A DNA stretch of 64,000 nt, taken from Motilibacter deserti (GTDB lineage: Bacteria; Actinomycetota; Actinomycetes; Motilibacterales; Motilibacteraceae). Positions within the stretch are counted from its first letter, which is position 1, and every line of letters starts with the position of its first letter. Location of the stretch: contig NZ_JAANNP010000004.1 in NCBI RefSeq assembly GCF_011250635.1, positions 1-64,000 of the forward strand. Direction: 5' to 3'. Shown piece by piece: positions 20,602-30,430 of the stretch. Under the pieces are notes generated by a model. That model was given only the letters and a program-made list of their open reading frames with translations, did not search any database and was not told where the DNA came from. The position numbers and the translations under genes are program-made.

Positions 20602-20817
20602 TCCGCCTCCCGCCGTCAGCGCGATGCGAGACCGGCGCTGGTGCGCGCGGTCGTCCCCGGGTCGCGGCGGAGCTTGCGCCTCTTCCGGGGTGGGGCCAGC
20701 ATAATCGGCCGGGGGGTTCGGCGACGGGGCGAAATGCGGCGGCAGCCGTGGGTCCTGTCGTGCCAGCCGTCCGGGCCGCCGGCGCCGGGCGAGCCGTCGT
20801 GGGGGGAAGTGGAGGCC

Positions 20818-21669
20818 GTGAGGCTGCTGCTGCTCGGCGTCCGGGGGTCGATCGCCGCCCCGGGCCACCGGTACGCCCGGTACGGCGGCAACACCTCGTG
20901 CGTCGCGGTCTATCGCGGGGACGAGCCTCTGCCGGCGCTGTGCCTGGACGCGGGGACGGGCCTGCGGCTGCTGAGCCCGCAGCTGCGCGGGCGGCCCTTC
21001 ACGGGGGCGGTCCTCCTGACCCACCTGCACTGGGACCACATGCAGGGCATCCCGTTCTTCACCGCAGCGGACCGGGACGACGCGGAGGTCGACGTCTATG
21101 TCCCGGCCCAGGACGGCAGGAGCGGGCGCGACCTGCTGGCGCAGTCGATGTCGCCGCCCGCCTTCCCCATCACCCCGGAGGACCTCGCAGGCCGATGGCG
21201 CTTCGTCGCCCTCGAGCCCGGCGTGCACCACGTCGGCGGGCTCCGGGTGGAGGCCGTCGCGGTCACGCACAAGGGCGGCCGCACCTACGGCTACCGCGTC
21301 ACGGACGGGGCGCGGTCCTGCGCCTACCTCCCGGACCACGCCCCGGCCCTGGGGTGCCCGCCCGAGGTCCTGGACCTCGTCCGCGGCGTGGACGTCCTGC
21401 TGCACGACGCGCAGTTCCTCGACTCCGAGCGCGCCCTCGCCGACGCGTACGGCCACTCGACGCTCGGGGACGCGGTTGGGCTGGCGGTCGCGGCCGAGGT
21501 CGGCACACTGGTGCTGACCCACCACGCGCCGGCCCGCGACGACGACGGGCTCGACGACGTCGCGGAGGCGGCGCGTGCGCTGGTCGCCGCCTCGGCGCGG
21601 CCGGCGATGCGGCTCGTCATGGCCCGGGAGGGCGACCTGCTCGAGGTGGCGACGACAGACCCGGCGTAG
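20818..21669 (+). CDS. Metallo-beta-lactamase-fold phosphodiesterase-like protein
   Basis: A 283-residue MBL-fold hydrolase. LLTHLHWDHMQG is the metal-binding HxHxDH signature. LHDAQFLDSE gives the bridging Asp region and LTHHAPARDDD the last His. The N-terminus MRLLLLGVRGSIAAPGHRY matches the phosphoribosyl 1,2-cyclic phosphodiesterase type, where the start is followed by GxRGS and a YGGNTSC turn. The exact substrate is unknown. The start was placed at GTG 20818 from this family N-terminus; an in-frame GTG at 20809 is a close alternative. It is divergent from the cyclase-ATPase gene. The frame remains open upstream to 20641, but that part is not protein-like. Confidence 0.85.
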   Translation: MRLLLLGVRGSIAAPGHRYARYGGNTSCVAVYRGDEPLPALCLDAGTGLRLLSPQLRGRPFTGAVLLTHLHWDHMQGIPFFTAADRDDAEVDVYVPAQDGRSGRDLLAQSMSPPAFPITPEDLAGRWRFVALEPGVHHVGGLRVEAVAVTHKGGRTYGYRVTDGARSCAYLPDHAPALGCPPEVLDLVRGVDVLLHDAQFLDSERALADAYGHSTLGDAVGLAVAAEVGTLVLTHHAPARDDDGLDDVAEAARALVAASARPAMRLVMAREGDLLEVATTDPA

Positions 21670-21764
21670 GGCCGAGCGGGTGACGTTGCGTGCCTATCTG
21701 GACGCACAATGTTAGCCAGCGGATACCTCGTGGGTACGGCCTCCTCGACGAGGGAGGGTGGCGG

Positions 21765-23456
21765 ATGGTCCGTCGAGGTGTGTGGGGCACGGTCCCGGCG
21801 TTGTGGGCGCTCGCAGCGGTGGCGGCCGGGGCCGCGCTCGGAGCGCCCGCGCCCGGGCGCTCGAAGACGCCCGACGCGGACGTCGTACGCGTCGTCGCTC
21901 GTGCCGCGTCCGTCGAGGAGGCGGCCCGCGCGGTGCAGCGCGTGGGTGGGACCGTCGACGCGCGGCTGCCGCTCGTGGACTCCGTCGCGGCCACGGTTCC
22001 GGCGTCGTCCCGTGCCCGCCTCGCCGGCGCCCCGGGCGTCGTGGACGTCGCGGACGACAGGCCCGTGCGCGTCCTCGGCGGCCCGGCTCCCGCGCCTGCC
22101 GCCGATTCAGAGCCGCAGAATGTCGAGCCGCACGCTGCCGAGACCCGCGTCGACGAGCTGGGCGCCGAGGGCGTGACCGGCGAGGGGGCCACGGTCGCGA
22201 TCGTGGACACCGGCGTCGCGGACGTCCCCCAGCTGGCCGGGCGGCTGGTGCCGGTCCGCGACGAGCGGACCGGGCGGGTCGACTCCTGCTACGACCTGTC
22301 CGGGGAGCGCAGCTGCGACGACGGCTACGGGCACGGCACGTTCCTGGCCGGGCTGGTCACCGGGGACGACGGCGTCGCCCCCGGCGCGCGCGTGCTGTCC
22401 GTGAAGGTCGCCGGGCGGGACGGCGCGACCGACGTGAGCACCGTCCTCGCCGCCATCCAGTGGGTCGTGTCGTTCCGCGCGGCCTACGGCATCGACGTGC
22501 TCAACCTCTCCCTGGGCACCGACTCGACGCAGTCCTACCGCACCGACCCGCTCAACTACGCGGTCGAGCGGGCGTGGGAGGCGGGGATCGTCGTGGTCGC
22601 CGCGGCTGGCAACCTCGGCCCCGCGGCGGGCACCGTGACCAAGCCCGCGGACGACCCCTTCGTGCTGTCCGTGGGCGCGGTGGACGACCTGGGCACCTCC
22701 GACATCGCCGACGACGTGCTTCCCGACTTCTCCTCGCGCGGCCCCACCCGCGACGGCTTCGGCAAGCCCGACGTCGTGGCGCCCGGCGCTCGGCTGCGCT
22801 CGCTGCGGGCACCGGGCAGCACGATCGACTCCGCCTACCCGCCGAGCGAGGACGGGCCGTACCGCACCGGGAGCGGGACGTCGATGGCTGCCGCGGTGGT
22901 GTCGGGCATCGCCGCACTGCTCGCGCAGGCCCGTCCCGAGTGGGGCCCGGACGAGGTGAAGCACGCGCTCATGGCCACCGCCCGACCCGCCATGACCGAC
23001 GACGGGGGCGCCTCCGGCGCGGGCATCGTCGACGCGTACGCCGCCGCCCGGCAGGCCCCGCCCGGGCGGGCCAACGAGGGACTGGAGCGCTCCACCGGCG
23101 TCGGCTCGATCGCCCTGAGCCGCGGGAGCGTGCAGGTCCGGGTCGTCGGCCTGGCCGGGCTGCTGAACGGGCTGCTGCTCAACGGGCTCGTGACCGCGCA
23201 GCTGCTGACGTGGGACCCGGTCGGCTACACCACCGGGCTCTGGGTGGCCCCCACCTGGCTGGCCTCGCCGCTGGGGCGCGTGGCCTTCTCGGACGTCACC
23301 TGGCCGGCCGGCCACAACTGGAGCGGGCACAACTGGAGCGGGCACAACTGGAGCGGCTCGGCCTGGAGCAGCGCCTCGTCCTCCGAGCGGCAGGGCTCCG
23401 CCCGCGACTACGGCGCCACCGGCCCCGGGTCGGCGTGGTACGGGGCGTGGGAGTAG
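21765..23456 (+). CDS. Secreted subtilisin-like (S8) serine peptidase
   Basis: A 563-residue exported peptidase. The N-terminus has a signal segment (VPALWALAAVAAGAALGAPA) and then an inhibitor-like propeptide with VRVVARAASVEEAARAVQRV. The catalytic triad is visible: Asp in VAIVDTGVAD, His in GYGHGTFLAGLV, Ser in GTSMAAAVVSGIAALL. The oxyanion Asn lies in AAAGNLGPAAG. A hydrophobic stretch (VVGLAGLLNGLLLNGL) and a Trp-rich tail with three HNWSG repeats end the protein; such Trp repeats are seen in other actinobacterial S8 proteins. The ATG at 21765 has a GGGAGGG site 6 bases upstream; the ORF start 75 bases earlier has none. A c-di-GMP protein gene begins 3 bases after its stop. Confidence 0.92.
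   Translation: MVRRGVWGTVPALWALAAVAAGAALGAPAPGRSKTPDADVVRVVARAASVEEAARAVQRVGGTVDARLPLVDSVAATVPASSRARLAGAPGVVDVADDRPVRVLGGPAPAPAADSEPQNVEPHAAETRVDELGAEGVTGEGATVAIVDTGVADVPQLAGRLVPVRDERTGRVDSCYDLSGERSCDDGYGHGTFLAGLVTGDDGVAPGARVLSVKVAGRDGATDVSTVLAAIQWVVSFRAAYGIDVLNLSLGTDSTQSYRTDPLNYAVERAWEAGIVVVAAAGNLGPAAGTVTKPADDPFVLSVGAVDDLGTSDIADDVLPDFSSRGPTRDGFGKPDVVAPGARLRSLRAPGSTIDSAYPPSEDGPYRTGSGTSMAAAVVSGIAALLAQARPEWGPDEVKHALMATARPAMTDDGGASGAGIVDAYAAARQAPPGRANEGLERSTGVGSIALSRGSVQVRVVGLAGLLNGLLLNGLVTAQLLTWDPVGYTTGLWVAPTWLASPLGRVAFSDVTWPAGHNWSGHNWSGHNWSGSAWSSASSSERQGSARDYGATGPGSAWYGAWE
23310..23354 (+). repeat. Three 15-bp coding repeats (HNWSG)
   Basis: Units GGCCACAACTGGAGC, GGGCACAACTGGAGC and GGGCACAACTGGAGC (23310, 23325, 23340) encode HNWSG repeats near residue 516 of the S8 peptidase. 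A fourth unit (23355-23369) is degenerate and encodes GSAWS. Confidence 0.85.
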
Positions 23457-23459
23457 CTC

Positions 23460-26400
23460 GTGCCCCACGTCGCACAGGCTCGCTCCGCGCGGGCGCGGAC
23501 CGCCCCCCGTCCCCGGGTGGAGGTCGCCGCACTCGGCGTCGGGCTCGCCGGGGTGGCTGTTGCAGCCGGCATCGCCGCCGGCCGCGCGCCGCACGCCCCG
23601 GTGGCTCCGGCGCCGCTCGAGGTCCTCGCGCTGACCGTCTGCCTGGCCGTCGCAGGCGCGCTCTGCCTGAAGATCACCAGCGGCCGGCAGGCGGACCGGC
23701 TGGACCTGTTCGAGGCCGCGGTCCTGCCCGCGCTGGCGCTGCTGCCCGGGATGCTGCTCGTGGTCCTCGTCGTGGCCGCGAAGGCCGTCTCGCAGGCGGC
23801 CCTGCGCATGCCGCCGGCCAAGGCCGCCTTCAACGCGGCCCAGTGGGGCGCGGCGGCGGCGCTGGCGAGCTGGGCGTTCAGCGAGCTGCGCGGGCCCGGC
23901 CCGATCTCCCCGGGCGACCTGCCCGAGCTGCTGCTGGCCGCCGTGGCCCTGCTCGTCGTGAACTGGGCGAGCGTCGGGCTCGCCATCCGCCTCGCGGGCG
24001 GCACGGGGGATCCCGGCGCGCTCGCCGGGCTGGGCCGGTCGCTGCTCAACGCCGCCATGACCGTCGCATTCGGGTTGCTCTTCCTCGGCGCCTGGCTCTG
24101 GTCACCGCTCGTAGCGCCCGGCTGCCTGGTGGCGCTGGCGGTCCTGCACCTCGGGAGCCGGGCGGTCGCGGCCCAGCACGTCGGCTCGGTCCGCATGCTC
24201 GGGCTCGCGAAGGCCCACGGGATGCTCACGGGCGCCGACGACCCGCAGGAGGCGCTCGCGGGCTTCCTGCGCGAGCTGCTGCCGGCGTTCGAGTGCTCGG
24301 GCGCTCAGCTGCACGTCGTCCGCGACGGCGTCGCGACGACCTACACCGCGGGCACCGACGGGCCGGTGCGCTGGAGCGGCGCCGCGGCCGAGGTCCCGGC
24401 GCTGACCGAGGCGCTCCTGCACGAGCCGGCCCCCGTACGTGTCGGCCGGGCTCCCGCAACGCGCGGGCGGGCGCTGCTGCGCGGCCCGGGGCGTACGCGC
24501 CCGGCGGCCGCGCTCCCGCAGCTGCTGCAGGCAGCGGGGTGGCAGGACTGCCTGGCGGCCCCGGTGCGCGTCGGCGGCCAGCGGGTCGGCGTCCTGTGCA
24601 CGTTCGACCGGCAGGGCGCGGAGGGGTTCGAGCGCGGCGAGCTCGCGGTGCTCGACGCGGCGGCCGGAGTGCTCGGGGAGGTGCTGGCGCGCGCCGAGGT
24701 GATGGACGCGCTCGGCCGGTCGGAGGCGCGCTGGCGCGCGCTCGTGCAGGACGTGTCCGACCTCGTCGTCGTGCTCGACGAGGAGCTGCACGTCCGCTAC
24801 GCCAGCCCCGCCGCCCGGCCGCTGCTCGGAGTGAGCGCCGGTGCCCTCGTCGGAGAGCCCCTGCTCGCCTTCGTCCACCCGGACGACGCGGAGGAGACCC
24901 GGCTGCGCCTCACCCGGCTGCCCGGCGACGCGCCCGTCGCCGAGCGCGTCGAGCTCCGCCTCGGGCGCCCCGGCTCGTGGAAGTACGCCGAGGCGGGGGT
25001 CACCGACCTGCGCTCGGACCCCGCGGTCGACGGGATCGTGCTCAGCCTGCGCGACATCACCGAGCGGCGCCGCTCGGACGCCTTCCAGGCCAACCAGGCC
25101 CGCGTCCTGGAGCTGCTCGCCCGCGGCGAGCCGGTCGACCGGGTGCTCAGCGAGCTCGCGTCGGCCCTGGAGGAGCAGCTCGAGGAGGTCGCGTGCGCGG
25201 TGCTGCTCGGCACCCTCTCCGAGGTCTCCGCCGTCGTGGCCCCGACGCTGCCCGCACCCCGCCAGACGTGCGTACGCGAGGTCGCCGCCGAGCTGCTGGC
25301 CCGGCGCGGCCACGACGCGGCAGCCGTCGAGGACCGGCTCGTCGTGGTGGCCGACGTCGGCGACGACGTGCGCTGCGCCGGCACCGGCGCGGCCGCGCGC
25401 GAGGCGGGGATCGGCGGCCTCACCGTCGTTCCCGCGCCGGTCGCCGAGGGCGGCACGCACGTCGCGCTCGCACTCGTGCGCAGCGCCCCGGGAAGGCCGT
25501 CGCGGGAGGCCCTGCGCGCGGCCGCGACCGGGGCACGGCTCGCTCACCTGGCCGTCGAGCACTCGCGGGCGCAGGCGCGCCTTGCCCACCAGGCCGCCCA
25601 CGACCCGCTGACCGACCTGCCGAACCGGACCGTGTTCCTCGACCGGCTGACGGTCGCTCTCGAGCGGTCACGGCGCGACGGCTCCTGGGCGCTCGTCCTC
25701 TTCCTCGACCTCAACCGCTTCAAGGACGTGAACGACAGCCTCGGGCACCGGGTGGGCGACGAGCTCATCCGGGCCGTGGCCGGGCGGTTGTGCTCGGCGG
25801 TGCGCCCGCACGACACGGTGGCCCGCTTCGGCGGCGACGAGTTCACCATCCTCTGCGAGGGCGTGCGCAACGAGGCGCACGCCGTCGAGGTGGCGGAGCG
25901 CGTCACGGAGGTGCTCGCCCGGCCCTTCGTCATCGGCGGCACCGAGCTGTTCGTGACGTCGAGCATCGGCATGGCGCTCGGGCGCAGCCCGTACGACAGC
26001 CCGGAGGCACTCATCGAGAACGCCGACGCGGCGATGTACCGCGCGAAGCAGCGGGGCGACATGTCGTTCGAGGTGTTCGACCAGGCCATGCGCGAGCGCG
26101 CGAGCCGGCGGCTGGCGACGCGCAGCGCGCCGCACCGCGCGGTCGAGCGCCAGGAGTTCCGGCTGGTCTACCAGCCGATCGTCTCGCTGCCGACCGGGCG
26201 GCTGGTCGGCGTGGAGGCGCTCGTGCGTTGGCAGCACCCCGAGGAGGGCCTGCTGCCGCCGGACCGGTTCATCCCGCTCGCCGAGGAGACCGGGCTCATC
26301 GTCCCCATCGGCGCCCAGGTGCTGCAGGACGCCTGCCGCCAGGCCCGCGAATGGTCGACCGGGGACGGGCCGGGGCTCACCGTCAGCGTCAACCTCTCCC

Positions 26401-26900
26401 CGCGCCAGCTGGGCGACCCGCTGCTGCCCGACATCGTGCGATCGGCCATCGCCCGCAGCCGCGTCCACCCCTCCGCGATCGCTCTCGAGCTCACGGAGAC
26501 CGCGGTGATGGAGGACATCGCGGCCAGCGAGGCCACGCTGCACAGCCTCAAGGAGCTCGGCGTGCGGCTCTACGTCGACGACTTCGGCACGGGCTACTCC
26601 TCGCTGAGCTACCTGCACCGGCTGCCCGTCGACGAGTTGAAGGTCGACCGCTCGTTCGTCGCCCGCATGGGGACGGCCGGCCGCGACGCGCAGATCGTCG
26701 GCGCGGTCGTGAGCCTGGCCCACAGCCTGGACCTGGTGGCCGTCGCCGAGGGCGTCGAGACCCGCGAGCAGGCGCTGGAGCTCAAGGCCCTGGGGTGCGA
26801 GAAGGCGCAGGGCTACCACTTCGGTCGGCCGCTGCCGCCCGAGCGCATCTCGGCGCTGCGGGTGCAGGGGCTGCCCGCGGCGGTGGTCAGTACGTTCTGA
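23460..26900 (+). CDS. Membrane GAF/PAS GGDEF-EAL protein (c-di-GMP turnover)
   Basis: A 1146-residue signalling protein. Several membrane helices fill about residues 15-235. A GAF-like region follows (to about 420), then a PAS domain ([21 protein letters not shown] to [14 protein letters not shown], about 425-540) and a second GAF-like region. The GGDEF domain has [12 protein letters not shown] and intact [16 protein letters not shown] stands 5 residues before GGDEF, the position of the inhibitory RxxD site. The EAL domain has [40 protein letters not shown] and AEGVET, all intact. GTG starts 3 bases after the stop of the secreted peptidase gene and shares GGGAG upstream, so the two are probably translated from one mRNA. 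The 3' end overlaps the convergent SDR gene by 14 bases. Confidence 0.93.
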   Translation: MPHVAQARSARARTAPRPRVEVAALGVGLAGVAVAAGIAAGRAPHAPVAPAPLEVLALTVCLAVAGALCLKITSGRQADRLDLFEAAVLPALALLPGMLLVVLVVAAKAVSQAALRMPPAKAAFNAAQWGAAAALASWAFSELRGPGPISPGDLPELLLAAVALLVVNWASVGLAIRLAGGTGDPGALAGLGRSLLNAAMTVAFGLLFLGAWLWSPLVAPGCLVALAVLHLGSRAVAAQHVGSVRMLGLAKAHGMLTGADDPQEALAGFLRELLPAFECSGAQLHVVRDGVATTYTAGTDGPVRWSGAAAEVPALTEALLHEPAPVRVGRAPATRGRALLRGPGRTRPAAALPQLLQAAGWQDCLAAPVRVGGQRVGVLCTFDRQGAEGFERGELAVLDAAAGVLGEVLARAEVMDALGRSEARWRALVQDVSDLVVVLDEELHVRYASPAARPLLGVSAGALVGEPLLAFVHPDDAEETRLRLTRLPGDAPVAERVELRLGRPGSWKYAEAGVTDLRSDPAVDGIVLSLRDITERRRSDAFQANQARVLELLARGEPVDRVLSELASALEEQLEEVACAVLLGTLSEVSAVVAPTLPAPRQTCVREVAAELLARRGHDAAAVEDRLVVVADVGDDVRCAGTGAAAREAGIGGLTVVPAPVAEGGTHVALALVRSAPGRPSREALRAAATGARLAHLAVEHSRAQARLAHQAAHDPLTDLPNRTVFLDRLTVALERSRRDGSWALVLFLDLNRFKDVNDSLGHRVGDELIRAVAGRLCSAVRPHDTVARFGGDEFTILCEGVRNEAHAVEVAERVTEVLARPFVIGGTELFVTSSIGMALGRSPYDSPEALIENADAAMYRAKQRGDMSFEVFDQAMRERASRRLATRSAPHRAVERQEFRLVYQPIVSLPTGRLVGVEALVRWQHPEEGLLPPDRFIPLAEETGLIVPIGAQVLQDACRQAREWSTGDGPGLTVSVNLSPRQLGDPLLPDIVRSAIARSRVHPSAIALELTETAVMEDIAASEATLHSLKELGVRLYVDDFGTGYSSLSYLHRLPVDELKVDRSFVARMGTAGRDAQIVGAVVSLAHSLDLVAVAEGVETREQALELKALGCEKAQGYHFGRPLPPERISALRVQGLPAAVVSTF

Positions 26901-27651
26901 GCAGCCCGCCGTCGACCGCGAGCATCGTGCCCGTGACGTAGGACGCGGCGGGGGAGAGCAGGAACGCGGCCACCCGGCCGAACTCCTCCGGGTCGCCGTA
27001 CCTCCCGAGCGGGATCTGGCGCTCCCACTCCCGGCGCGACGTCACCGGGCGACCGCTCGCGGCGTCGGTCTGCTGGATCCGCGGGGTGTCGATGCGGCCC
27101 GGCAGCAGCCCGTTGACCCGGATGTGACGGCCGGCCAGCTCGTCGGCCAGGCTCTTGGCGACCATCGCGAGGCCGGGGCGCAGCCCGTTGCTGAGCGCCA
27201 GGCCCTCGATGGGCGAGCGCACCGACGACGACAGCACGAACACGATGGACCCGCCCTCCGGCGACATCGCGTTGACGACCGCCCGTGCGGTGCGGACCGC
27301 GCCCAGGAACACCGTCTCGAACGCCGCGCGCCACTCCTCGTCCGGATGCGTGAGCGCGGTGCCCGGCTTCGGGCCACCCACGCTGATGAGCGCGCCGTCG
27401 AGCCGGCCGTAGCGGGCCACGGCCGCCGCCGCGACGCGGGTCGGGGTGCCGGGGTCGGAGAGGTCGCCGACGACCGCGAGGGCGTGGTCGGGGCCGCCCA
27501 GCTGGTCCGACGCGGCGCGCAGCGCGTCCTCGTCGCGGGCGCACAGCGACACCCGGGCCCCGTCACCGACCAGTGCCTGTGCCGTCGCGAAGCCCAGCCC
27601 GCTGCTCCCGCCGGTGACGACGTACGCCCGCTCCTGCAGCCCGAGGTCCAT
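26887..27651 (-). CDS. Short-chain dehydrogenase/reductase
   Basis: A 254-residue [15 protein letters not shown] is the Gly-rich cofactor site. SVGGPKPG stands where NAG motifs usually are. The catalytic Ser is in [11 protein letters not shown]. The usual YxxxK is replaced in the visible alignment by [21 protein letters not shown], with Leu or Asn where Tyr is expected and Lys still present further on. The enzyme may therefore be atypical or act by another residue. The C-terminal [16 protein letters not shown] is standard. The ATG at 27651 has AGGA 7 bases upstream; the frame is open much further upstream only by chance. It lies 68 bases downstream of the GH15 gene and may be co-transcribed with it. 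Confidence 0.85.
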   Translation of the reverse strand: MDLGLQERAYVVTGGSSGLGFATAQALVGDGARVSLCARDEDALRAASDQLGGPDHALAVVGDLSDPGTPTRVAAAAVARYGRLDGALISVGGPKPGTALTHPDEEWRAAFETVFLGAVRTARAVVNAMSPEGGSIVFVLSSSVRSPIEGLALSNGLRPGLAMVAKSLADELAGRHIRVNGLLPGRIDTPRIQQTDAASGRPVTSRREWERQIPLGRYGDPEEFGRVAAFLLSPAASYVTGTMLAVDGGLLRTY

Positions 27652-27719
27652 GTGCACATCCTGCCCACGCTCCGCGCCCGGCTGCAGCATGCCCCGGGGC
27701 GCGGCGCTTCCACCGTCGC

Positions 27720-29549
27720 TCAGGCCTCGCGCCGCTCCACCTCGTCCACGGCGCACGCGGCGTTGATGAGGCCGAGGTAGCTCAGGGCCTGTGGCAGGTT
27801 CCCGAGCAGGCTGCCGTCGCGCGGGTCGACCATCTCGCTGAGCAGCCCCGGCCCGTCTGTCAGGGCCAGGACCTCGTCCATCAGGTGCTTGGCCTGCTCC
27901 AGCTGGTCGGTGAACGCGAGCGCCTCCACGGCCCAGAAGGTGCAAGCGAGGAAGGCTCCTTCCTCCTTCTGCATTCCTGAATACCGATGCAGCAGAGGGC
28001 CGGTCCCGAGCTCCTGCCGCACGGCCGTGACCGTCGACGCCATGCGCGGGCCGCGGTCGAAGCCGAAGCGGGCGCCGAGCAGCACGCCGGCGTCGAGGTC
28101 CTCGGTCCCCGCGTGCAACGTGTAGGCCTGTCGCTCCTCCGACCAGCAGTGCTCCGCGACCCACTCCCGGATGCGCGCCGACTCCATGCGCCAGCGCCGC
28201 GGGTTGCCGGGCAGGTGGCCCCCGTCCGCGAGCCGGGCCGCCCGGTCCAGGGCCTGCCAGCAGCTCATCTTCGACAGCGTGAAGTGGCGCTCGTCGTGCA
28301 GCTCCCACATCCCGGCGTCCCGCCGCTGCCAGTCGTCGCAGCAGCGGTCGGCCAGGTCGGCCAGCACGCGTGACGTGCGCGCGTCGAGCACGTGGCCCTC
28401 CTGCACGCAGAGGAAGACCGTCTGGAACAGGTCGCCGTACGGCCCCAGCTGCAGCTGGCCGGCCGCGTCGTTGCCGTCGACGACGGGCGCGCTGCGCCGG
28501 TAGCCCGGCACGTCCCGCCGGCGGCTGCCGCCCGGTAGCTCGCCGTCCAGGGAGTAGAACGGCTGCAGCTCGGGCCCGTGCCGCTCGACCGTGGCGAGCA
28601 GCCAGGAGACGGCTGCGTGGACCTCCTCGTGCAGGCCGAGCCGCACGAAGGCGTCGAGCGTGTACGCGGTGTCGCGCACCCACGTGTAGCGGTAGTCCCA
28701 GTTCTTGCCGCCGTCGAGCCGCTCCGGCACCGACGTCGTCGCCGCGGCGGCGATCGCGCCGGTGGGGGCATAGAGCAGCAGCTTCAGCGCCAGCGCGGCC
28801 CGGCGTACGGCCTTCTCCCAGGAGCCGCTCCAGACGAGGGTGTCCGACCAGTCCTGCCATCCGCGGACGGTGCGATCGATCCGGGAGTCCAGCTGGTCGG
28901 CGCCGGGCAGGTAGAGCGGCTCGCGCGACGTGGCCACGACACCCAGGACGCCGCGCGACCCCGGCGCGGTCCTGAAATGGCCGGTGACTGAGCTGCCGTG
29001 CGTCTCGTGGCTGCCCACGTCGCCGCACCGCACGCCCATCGTGAGGTCGTCCAGCTTCAGCAGCGGCCCCGTCTCGTGCTCGTCCGCCCAGGGCGCGAGC
29101 ACCCCGAGCGCGCTCCCGGGTGACACCTCCCAGCGCATCGGGACGTGCCCTTCGACGCCCTCGACGCGGCGGGCGAGCTCGGACCAGGGCAGCCGGCCGG
29201 CCACCCCGGTGTTGAGGGCGTCGGTGACCCGGACCCGCCCGGAGCGCGTGACGAACTCGGTGGCGACGACGTTCGTGTCGCCGACGTAGCCGCGCTCCAC
29301 GGTGAACGGCTCGTCGGGGCGCAGCGAGATCGACCCTCCCTCGCGCGGGTCCAGCAGCGCGGCGAAGGCGGGCACGCCGTGCAGGTCGGGGACCGCCCAC
29401 CAATCCACCGACCCGTCCTTGGCGATCAGCGCGACCGAGCGCCCGTCCCCGATCCCGGCGTAGTCCGCGAGCGGGGCGTAGCCGTCCTCGTCGCGGGTCG
29501 GAGCGCCGCCCGGCGGCGTCGCGGCGGGCAGGTCGGCAGGCGGCGTCAC
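27720..29549 (-). CDS. GH15 family glucoamylase/trehalase-like enzyme
   Basis: A 609-residue cytosolic protein with the two-part layout of bacterial GH15 enzymes: an N-terminal beta-sandwich (GDGRSVALIAKDGSVDWW at its start) and an (alpha/alpha)6 barrel. Visible barrel motifs are NWDYRYTWVRDTAYTL, GPYGDLFQTVF, DAGMWELHDERHFTLSKM (general acid Glu in MWE) and MQKEEGAFLACTFWAVEA (second Glu). No signal peptide is seen. Related actinobacterial enzymes include trehalases and glucoamylases, and sequence alone does not separate them. The GTG at 29549 has GGAAGGA about 9 bases upstream; the longer ORF from 29624 starts in a basic, unlikely segment. It is divergent from the sirtuin gene. Confidence 0.9.
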   Translation of the reverse strand: MTPPADLPAATPPGGAPTRDEDGYAPLADYAGIGDGRSVALIAKDGSVDWWAVPDLHGVPAFAALLDPREGGSISLRPDEPFTVERGYVGDTNVVATEFVTRSGRVRVTDALNTGVAGRLPWSELARRVEGVEGHVPMRWEVSPGSALGVLAPWADEHETGPLLKLDDLTMGVRCGDVGSHETHGSSVTGHFRTAPGSRGVLGVVATSREPLYLPGADQLDSRIDRTVRGWQDWSDTLVWSGSWEKAVRRAALALKLLLYAPTGAIAAAATTSVPERLDGGKNWDYRYTWVRDTAYTLDAFVRLGLHEEVHAAVSWLLATVERHGPELQPFYSLDGELPGGSRRRDVPGYRRSAPVVDGNDAAGQLQLGPYGDLFQTVFLCVQEGHVLDARTSRVLADLADRCCDDWQRRDAGMWELHDERHFTLSKMSCWQALDRAARLADGGHLPGNPRRWRMESARIREWVAEHCWSEERQAYTLHAGTEDLDAGVLLGARFGFDRGPRMASTVTAVRQELGTGPLLHRYSGMQKEEGAFLACTFWAVEALAFTDQLEQAKHLMDEVLALTDGPGLLSEMVDPRDGSLLGNLPQALSYLGLINAACAVDEVERREA

Positions 29550-29625
29550 GACCGCACATCCTTCCCGGCTTCCCCGCCGCCGGCACCTCCGCCGTGCCGG
29601 TCGCGCGCGACGGCCGGAAGCCACG

Positions 29626-29638
29626 TAGCGTCGTCGGT
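29626..29638 (+). promoter_or_regulatory. -10 box of a leaderless promoter (sirtuin)
   Basis: TAGCGT at 29626-29631 ends 7 bases before the GTG at 29639; no SD sequence. Confidence 0.45.
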
Positions 29639-30430
29639 GTGCAGGCGTACGACGGCATCGAGCGCGCGGCCGGCCTGGTCGCCGGCGCGCAGCGGATCGT
29701 GGTGCTCACGGGCGCCGGCATCTCCACCGAGTCGGGGATCCCCGACTTCCGCGGCCCGAACGGCCTGTGGACGCGTGACCCCTCTGCGGCGCGCATGTTC
29801 GACATCGACGAGTACGTCGCCGACCCGGAGCTGCGCAGGCGGTCGTGGCAGCTGCGGCGGGACAACGCCGCGCGGACGGCGCGGCCGAACGCCGGCCACC
29901 GGGCCCTGGTCGAGCTCGAGCGGCAGGGACGCCTGCGGACGCTGATCACGCAGAACATCGACGGACTCCACCAGCGCGCGGGCAGCTCACCGGAGCTCGT
30001 CCTCGAGCTGCACGGGACGATGTGGGAAGCCGAGTGCCTGCGTTGCGGGCGGCACGTCCCCATGGGCGAGGCGCTCGAGCGGGTAGTCGCGGGGGACGAG
30101 GACCCTGCCTGCCTCGTCTGTGGCGGCATGCTCAAGTCCGCCACGGTGAGCTTCGGCCAGGACCTCGACCCCGGCGTCCTCGCCCGGGCCTTCGACGCCG
30201 CCCGCTCGTGCGACCTCTTCCTCGCCGTCGGCACGACCCTGCAGGTGCTGCCCGCCGCCTCCCTGCCCGGTGCCGCGGAGGCCGCGGGCGCCGCGCTCGT
30301 GGTGCTCAACCAGGGCGAGACGGCCTACGACGACTCCGCGGACGCCGTCGTCCGGGCCCCGATCGGCGAGGTGCTTCCGGCGCTGGTCGCCCTCCACGCG
30401 CGCGAGAGCCGGCCCGGGCACTCGAGCTAG
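29639..30430 (+). CDS. NAD-dependent protein deacylase (sirtuin)
   Basis: A 263-residue Sir2-family enzyme that removes acyl groups from protein lysines using NAD. All hallmarks are present: VVLTGAGISTESGIPDFRG (NAD binding), ITQNIDGLH, catalytic His in ELHGTMWEAEC, a zinc site from CLRCG and CLVCGG, VSFGQDLD, and VGTTLQVLPAASLP. The GTG start at 29639 is supported by a -10 box 7 bases upstream; the ORF extends 45 bases upstream without an SD. The 3' part of this gene is overlapped over 444 bases by the open frame of the convergent glycosyltransferase gene. Confidence 0.93.
   Translation: MQAYDGIERAAGLVAGAQRIVVLTGAGISTESGIPDFRGPNGLWTRDPSAARMFDIDEYVADPELRRRSWQLRRDNAARTARPNAGHRALVELERQGRLRTLITQNIDGLHQRAGSSPELVLELHGTMWEAECLRCGRHVPMGEALERVVAGDEDPACLVCGGMLKSATVSFGQDLDPGVLARAFDAARSCDLFLAVGTTLQVLPAASLPGAAEAAGAALVVLNQGETAYDDSADAVVRAPIGEVLPALVALHARESRPGHSS

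Noticed and set aside
21758-26941. 1727-residue open frame over the S8 and GGDEF-EAL genes
   Set aside because: It is the shadow of those two genes in another frame, made of Arg/Gly/Ala-rich low-complexity sequence with no domain.
28000-30309. Upstream extension of the SDR frame to 30309
   Set aside because: It runs antisense and out of frame through the GH15 gene. The SDR domain begins at 27651 with a ribosome site.
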